From Streptomyces lilacinus (GTDB taxonomy: Bacteria; Actinomycetota; Actinomycetes; Streptomycetales; Streptomycetaceae), in the NCBI GenBank assembly GCA_000715685.1, contig KL569413.1, forward strand, positions 14,403 through 22,550: a stretch of 8,148 nt of DNA, written 5' to 3'. Positions 4,875-8,148 of the stretch are shown piece after piece (position 1 is the first letter of the stretch; each line of letters begins with the position of its first letter). Below the pieces are notes generated by a model that was not told the origin of the DNA, searched no databases, and was given only the letters and a program-made list of their open reading frames with translations. Position numbers and translations under genes: made by a program.

Positions 4875-6103
4875 ATGCCCCGCGCTGTATATGTGCTGGC
4901 CCTCGGCATCTTCGCCATGGTGACCAGCGAGTTCGTCGTCGCCGGACTGATGCCCCAAATGGCGGACGGACTGGATGCCACGATTCCGGAAATCGGATAT
5001 CTGATCACCGCGTTCGCCATGGCCATGGCTTTCGGCGGCCCGTTCCTCACCATGGCCGTCACGAAAGCGCGCCCCAAGCAGGCGCTGATGGTGCTCTTCG
5101 CGATCTTTCTCTTCGGCAACATCCTGGCCGCCACCGCCTCCGGATACGCGGTCATGGTGGTGGCGCGCGTCGTGACGGGTGTGGCCGCGCAGGCGATGTT
5201 CGGGGTCTCGATTTCCGTGTGCGCCCAGCTGACCCGCCCCGAGGTGCGCGGCCGCGCCGTGTCCGTCGTCCTGAACGGGCTCATGCTGGGCACCCTGCTG
5301 GGCCTGCCCCTGTCGACCCTGGTCGGCGAGCGCCTGGGCTGGCGCGCGGCCTTCTGGGTCATATATCCGCCCTCGCCGTCCTCGCCGCGCTGGCCACGCT
5401 CGTCGGGGTGCCGAACGTCGAGCGGGCCGAGGACGGCGGGAGCCTGCGGCAGGAGCTGGCGGTGTTCCGCCGGCCCGCCCTCTGGCGGGCGCTGTCCACC
5501 AGCACGTTCGTGATCGGCGCGACGTTCTGCGCCTTCAGCTACTTCAACCCGATCCTCACCGGTCTGACCGGCTTCGCCTCCGGCACCGTCCCGCTGCTGC
5601 TCATCGCCTACGGCGCGGCCACCGTGATCGGCAACAACATCGTGGGCCGGCTCGCCGACCGCCACGCCGTGCCCGTCCTCCTGGTCGGCCTGGTGCTCAA
5701 TCTCGGCTTCCTCGTCGGGTTCGCCCTGCTCGCCCACCTCAAGGTGCCGACGGTGGTGTGCATGCTGGGCATCGGTCTGGTCGGCGTCACGATGAACCCC
5801 GCACTGGTGACCCGCGTCCAGCGGGCCGGCAACGCCCGGCCGCTGGTCAACACCATCCACTCGTCCTTCATCACATGCGGGATCATCATCGGCTCGTCCG
5901 TCGGCGGACTCGCGATCGACGCCTTCGGCCTGCGGTCCCCGCTGTGGCTCGGTGCCGCGATGGCCGCCCTCGGTGTCCTCACCCTGCTCCCCGACCTCGC
6001 GGGCCGGGCCGCCCACCGGCGCGCAGCGACGACGCCTTCCGCTGCCGGCGCCACCGCCCCCGCGACCTCCGCCCGTGTGACGTCGATGACGTCGGCGCCG
6101 TGA
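4875..6103 (+). pseudogene. MFS transporter (DHA1/AraJ-like efflux type), frameshifted
   Basis: The reading frame from ATG 4875 encodes the first half of a 12-helix major facilitator of the DHA1 drug/sugar-efflux type: MPRAVYVLALGIFAMVTSEF, the TM4 ARVVTGVAAQAMFG region and GWRAAFWVI. At 5361-5366 (ATATAT) the frame is lost; the remainder, starting SALAVLAALATLVG, continues in a frame shifted by two bases to the TGA at 6101-6103. Deleting one AT restores a seamless GWRAAFWVI-SALAVLAA junction and a 408-aa protein of normal length. As written, the product would be about 212 aa, ending at 5513 with roughly 50 out-of-frame residues and only about five helices. Either the gene is a recent pseudogene or the read has an indel. 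It is probably controlled by the adjacent TetR. The native C-terminus is a low-complexity tail of A, T, S and R encoded partly by tandem repeats. Confidence 0.88.
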
Positions 6104-6120
6104 TCAAGGCCGTGATCAAG
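6078..6120 (+). repeat. Two short tandem repeats spanning the MFS stop codon
   Basis: TGACGTCGA/TGACGTCGG repeats at 6078-6086 and 6087-6095, and GCCGTGATCAAG repeats perfectly at 6097-6108 and 6109-6120. The second pair contains the TGA stop (6101-6103). They mark the boundary between high-GC coding sequence and the GC-poor stretch that follows. Confidence 0.8.
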
Positions 6121-6384
6121 TCCAGAATGCGGAATGGCGTCAAGCCGACGATGACTTCGCACGACATTTTCGGCAGCCCCGGCGGAGATCATTCCGGATG
6201 TGGACGCCATGGCTGGTTCTACGCTGTAGGTCCAGTGCTGAAGGGTTAGAGCGCCCTCGAAGCGACCGTCGATCAAGATGGTTTCAAGATCCAACCGAAG
6301 GTCACAAGTCAGCACACCACGGATTGTCACCCTCGTCGATGCGTGAAGCACGGCCTCGGACCGGTTATGGTGGAAACCCCCCCT
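6104..6384. other. GC-poor stretch with no assignable gene
   Basis: About 58% GC over 6121-6360, against roughly 70% or more in flanking genes. On the plus strand a 40-codon frame (6127-6249, starting MRNGVKPTMT) has no clear ribosome-binding site. On the minus strand an open frame reads through the stretch and gives a protein-like segment (for example DLRLDLETILIDGRFEGAL), but it has no good start and continues into the antisense of the MFS gene. I recognise neither. Possible explanations are a decayed gene, a mobile-element remnant, a small RNA ending at the terminator at 6385, or a long 3' UTR. Confidence 0.5.
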
Positions 6385-6426
6385 CGGGCCGGTCCGTATC
6401 CCCCCCACGGACCGGCCCGTTTTCTT
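6385..6426 (+). terminator. Strong rho-independent terminator
   Basis: CGGGCCGGTCCGT (6385-6397) pairs perfectly over 13 bp with ACGGACCGGCCCG (6406-6418) around an 8-nt C-rich loop, followed by TTTTCTTT (6419-6426). The T tract gives plus-strand polarity. It is about 280 bp past the end of the MFS gene, far for that gene alone. In the minus direction the following run is weak, so it would only partly serve the aldo-keto reductase gene. Confidence 0.88.
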
Positions 6427-6543
6427 TCCCCCTGATCACTCTCCGTATCGGGATCGTGTCGCGCACCGTGCGCCCCACCCGTCGGCCGGGCGCCCCGACC
6501 GCCGGGTGACCCCCGCACCACCCCGGCCCGACACCCGAATGAT
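6427..6543. other. Intergenic stretch beyond the aldo-keto reductase stop
   Basis: No gene is seen. A 13-nt palindrome GCGCACcGTGCGC (6460-6472) is present about 70 bp past the minus-strand stop codon; it may contribute to ending that transcript but has no U tract. Confidence 0.35.
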
Positions 6544-7587
6544 CTAGGAATCGTTCCGAGCGGCCCAGATGTTCACGCCCTCCGTGCTCACCGCGAGGGC
6601 ATCGATTTCGGCCAGCTCCGCCTTCTCCAGCGCCGGCGCGCCCAGAGCGGCCACGTTCGCCTCCAGCTGGGCCACGCTGGACGCGCCGATCAGCGCCGAG
6701 GTCATCCGCTCGTCCCGCAGCACCCAGGTCAGCGCCAGCTGCGCCAGCGACTGGCCCCGGCGCCGCGCGATCTCGTTCAGGCCGCGCAGCCGCCCCACGA
6801 CCTCCTCGGTCAGCAGCGCCGGGTCCAGCGACGTCCCCCGCGAGGCCCGGGAGCCCTCCGGGACGCCCTGGAGGTACTTGTCGGTGAGCAGGCCCTGCGC
6901 CAGCGGCGCGAAGGCGATGCAGCCCATGCCCTCCTCCTCCAGCGTGTCGAGCAGGGCGTCGTCCTCCGTCCACCGGTTGATCATCGAGTAGGACGGCTGG
7001 TGGATCAGCGCCGGCACCCCCATCTCGCGCAGCAGCCGCGCCGCCTCCCGGGTCTGCTCGGAGCTGTACGACGAGACGCCCGCGTACAGCGCCTTGCCCT
7101 GCCGGACCGCGGACGCCAGCGCGCCCATCGTCTCCTCGAGCGGCGTGTGCGGGTCGAAACGGTGCGAATAGAAGATGTCGACGTAGTCGACCCCCATCCG
7201 GCGCAGCGAGGCGTCGAGCGACGACATCAGGTACTTCCGCGAGCCCCACTCCCCGTACGGGCCGGGGTGCATCAGGTAGCCGGCCTTCGTGGAGATGATG
7301 ATTTCGTCCCGGTAGGGGCGGAAATCCTGGGCGAGGAGCATGCCGAAGTTGAGCTCGGCGGATCCCGGCGGAGGCCCGTAGTTGTTGGCCAGATCGAAGT
7401 GGGTGACGCCGAGGTCGAAGGCCCTGCGCAGGATGGCCCGCTGCGAGTCGAGGGTGCGGTCGTCGCCGAAGTTGTGCCACAGTCCCAGGGAGATGGCGGG
7501 CAGCTTGAGCCCGCTGCGGCCCGTACGCCGGTACTCCATGGAGTCGTAGCGCGTTTCGGCCGCGCGGTAGAGCGAGGGATCGGTCAT
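6544..7587 (-). CDS. gpr: Aldo-keto reductase, L-glyceraldehyde 3-phosphate reductase (YghZ/Gpr) type, 347 aa
   Basis: This is an NADPH-dependent aldo-keto reductase in the cytoplasm. It closely resembles E. coli YghZ (Gpr; also annotated MgrA), which reduces L-glyceraldehyde 3-phosphate and detoxifies methylglyoxal. Matching stretches from memory include SLGLWHNFG (33-41), FDLANNYGPPPGSAE (64-78), STKAGY (99-104), YVDIFYSHR (135-143) and LIHQPSYSMINRW. The AKR tetrad is D65, Y70, K101 and H142. Length equals the family's (346-347 aa). The start at ATG 7587 has only a weak AGG upstream; ATG at 7539 (MEYRRTG) is possible, but the longer start matches the N-terminal extension of YghZ. It is divergent from the isoprenyl transferase gene with 109 bp between. 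No operon partner is seen, and nothing indicates its specific substrate here. Confidence 0.94.
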   Translation of the reverse strand: MTDPSLYRAAETRYDSMEYRRTGRSGLKLPAISLGLWHNFGDDRTLDSQRAILRRAFDLGVTHFDLANNYGPPPGSAELNFGMLLAQDFRPYRDEIIISTKAGYLMHPGPYGEWGSRKYLMSSLDASLRRMGVDYVDIFYSHRFDPHTPLEETMGALASAVRQGKALYAGVSSYSSEQTREAARLLREMGVPALIHQPSYSMINRWTEDDALLDTLEEEGMGCIAFAPLAQGLLTDKYLQGVPEGSRASRGTSLDPALLTEEVVGRLRGLNEIARRRGQSLAQLALTWVLRDERMTSALIGASSVAQLEANVAALGAPALEKAELAEIDALAVSTEGVNIWAARNDS

Positions 7588-7623
7588 GCGAACCTGACTA
7601 TCACGGTCTTGTGACAGGCCTCG

Positions 7624-7654
7624 TTGGGTCCTCGCGACACGCTGGCAGTAGTGT
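7624..7654 (+). promoter_or_regulatory. Probable promoter of the isoprenyl transferase gene
   Basis: TTGGGT (7624-7629) and TAGTGT (7649-7654) form -35 and -10 boxes with a 19-nt spacer, slightly long. Transcription would begin near 7661, giving a leader of about 36 nt that contains GGAGGGG (7683-7688 region). A TCAC-N6-GTGA inverted repeat (7601-7614) lies upstream, between the divergent genes, and could be an operator. Confidence 0.45.
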
Positions 7655-7696
7655 GGCGCCCTCGGGCGACCGCCGTGGCATGGAGGGGCAGGAAGA

Positions 7697-8148
7697 GTGA
7701 AGTTGCGCGACCTGGTGTACAGGCTTTACGCACGCCGGGTGGAAGGCCGCCTCGACCACGACCAGGTGCCGAAGCACATCGGCGTCATCCTCGACGGCAA
7801 CCGCCGCTGGGCGCGGGCCGACGGCCTCACCCTGGAGCAGGGTCACCAGGCGGGGGCGGACAAGATCTCGGAGCTGCTCGGCTGGTGCGCCGAGACCGAC
7901 GTCGAGGTCGTCACGCTCTGGATGCTGTCGACGGACAACCTCGACCGGCCGGCCGACCAGCTGGGTCCGCTGCTGAACATCATCGAGAACACGGTCCGCG
8001 GCCTGGCCGCCGACGGCCGCTGGCGCGTCCACCACGTGGGCACCCTCGACCTGCTGCCCGCGCGGACGCAGTCGGTGCTCAAGGAGGCCGAGCAGGACAC
8101 GCACGACGTCGACGGCATACTCGTCAACGTCGCCGTCGGCTACGGCGG
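7697..8148 (+). CDS. uppS: Isoprenyl transferase (cis-prenyltransferase, short-chain Rv1086-like), partial at 3' end
   Basis: Cis-prenyltransferases condense isopentenyl diphosphate onto an allylic diphosphate with Z geometry, feeding polyprenyl carrier lipid synthesis for the cell wall. The GTG at 7697 is preceded by GGAGGGG at 8-nt spacing, and no upstream in-frame start is better. The first 150 residues are present. Visible are HIGVILDGNRRWAR (27-40) with the metal-binding D33, GHQAGADKI (49-57), LWMLSTDNLDRP (74-85) and the start of NVAVGYGG. DGNRRWA and LSTDNLDR, instead of DGNGRWA and SSENWNRP of E. coli UppS, match Mycobacterium tuberculosis Rv1086, a Z,E-farnesyl diphosphate synthase. 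So this copy may make the C15 precursor, not the final long carrier (inference). The C-terminal RxSGExRxS region that binds IPP lies outside the window. The symbol uppS is the usual annotation for the family, not proof of C55 product. Confidence 0.95.
   Translation, partial: MKLRDLVYRLYARRVEGRLDHDQVPKHIGVILDGNRRWARADGLTLEQGHQAGADKISELLGWCAETDVEVVTLWMLSTDNLDRPADQLGPLLNIIENTVRGLAADGRWRVHHVGTLDLLPARTQSVLKEAEQDTHDVDGILVNVAVGYG

Noticed and set aside
5350..5380. Programmed ribosomal frameshift in the MFS gene
   Set aside because: No slippery heptamer, stimulatory structure or family precedent; a 2-bp tandem duplication explains the break exactly.
4868..6016. A 382-codon minus-strand open frame
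   Set aside because: It is antisense to the MFS gene, Gly/Glu/Asp/Arg-rich with no motif, a common artefact in high-GC DNA.
6127..6249. A 40-codon peptide considered as a RiPP or bacteriocin precursor
   Set aside because: No ribosome-binding site, only one cysteine, no leader/core pattern, and no modification or export genes nearby.
5608..6408. Minus-strand frame through the GC-poor stretch considered as a real gene or transposase fragment
   Set aside because: Part looks protein-like, but it lacks a convincing start, runs into antisense of the MFS gene and shows no motif I can name.
6365..7480. A 371-codon minus-strand open frame beside the aldo-keto reductase
   Set aside because: It is an alternate frame of the reductase gene; the reductase frame has the complete AKR tetrad and family-length product.

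Overview
The window looks like chromosomal DNA from a high-GC actinomycete, most likely Streptomyces. GC is about 70% or more across the genes, third codon positions are strongly G/C, promoters carry TAnnnT -10 boxes, the dienelactone hydrolase begins MCYDAD, and the cis-prenyltransferase has the DGNRRWA/LSTDN signature of the actinobacterial Rv1086 type. I identified the organism from style and homology memory only; no search was run.

Layout. A small secreted protein gene (59-337, -) has a terminator-like hairpin beyond its stop (1-24) and a 22-bp stem-loop directly upstream of its ribosome-binding site (353-401). Next is a dienelactone hydrolase family gene (536-1336, -). An AT-rich divergent control region (about 1395-1510) separates it from a secreted protein with a C-terminal membrane anchor and two internal repeats (1572-2837, +). 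That gene converges on a DUF192 gene (2895-3305, -) across a short array of related repeats (2850-2912). DUF192 is divergent from a prepilin-peptidase-like A24 membrane protein (3364-4083, +), with a perfect DnaA-box-like 9-mer between them. A TetR regulator (4156-4740, +) follows, then an MFS efflux-type transporter (4875-6103, +) broken by a 2-bp frameshift at 5361-5366. A GC-poor stretch without a clear gene (6104-6384) ends in a strong + strand terminator (6385-6426). An aldo-keto reductase of the YghZ/Gpr type (6544-7587, -) and the 5' part of a short-chain-type isoprenyl transferase (7697 to the window end, +) close the window.

How the genes relate. The clearest regulatory unit is tetR plus the MFS gene. 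Each has a similar 18-bp imperfect palindrome over a TTGnAC -35 box, so the TetR protein probably represses both itself and the transporter. In this sequence the transporter is disrupted. Three genes (DUF192, A24, tetR) lack a Shine-Dalgarno sequence and have a TAnnnT box exactly 6 nt before ATG, which predicts leaderless transcripts. The remaining genes look like independent housekeeping or accessory functions. I see no complete defence system, biosynthetic cluster, CRISPR array, RNA gene or intact mobile element. The parts least explained by known families are the two secreted proteins, the 353-401 hairpin, the 2850-2912 repeats and the 6104-6384 stretch.
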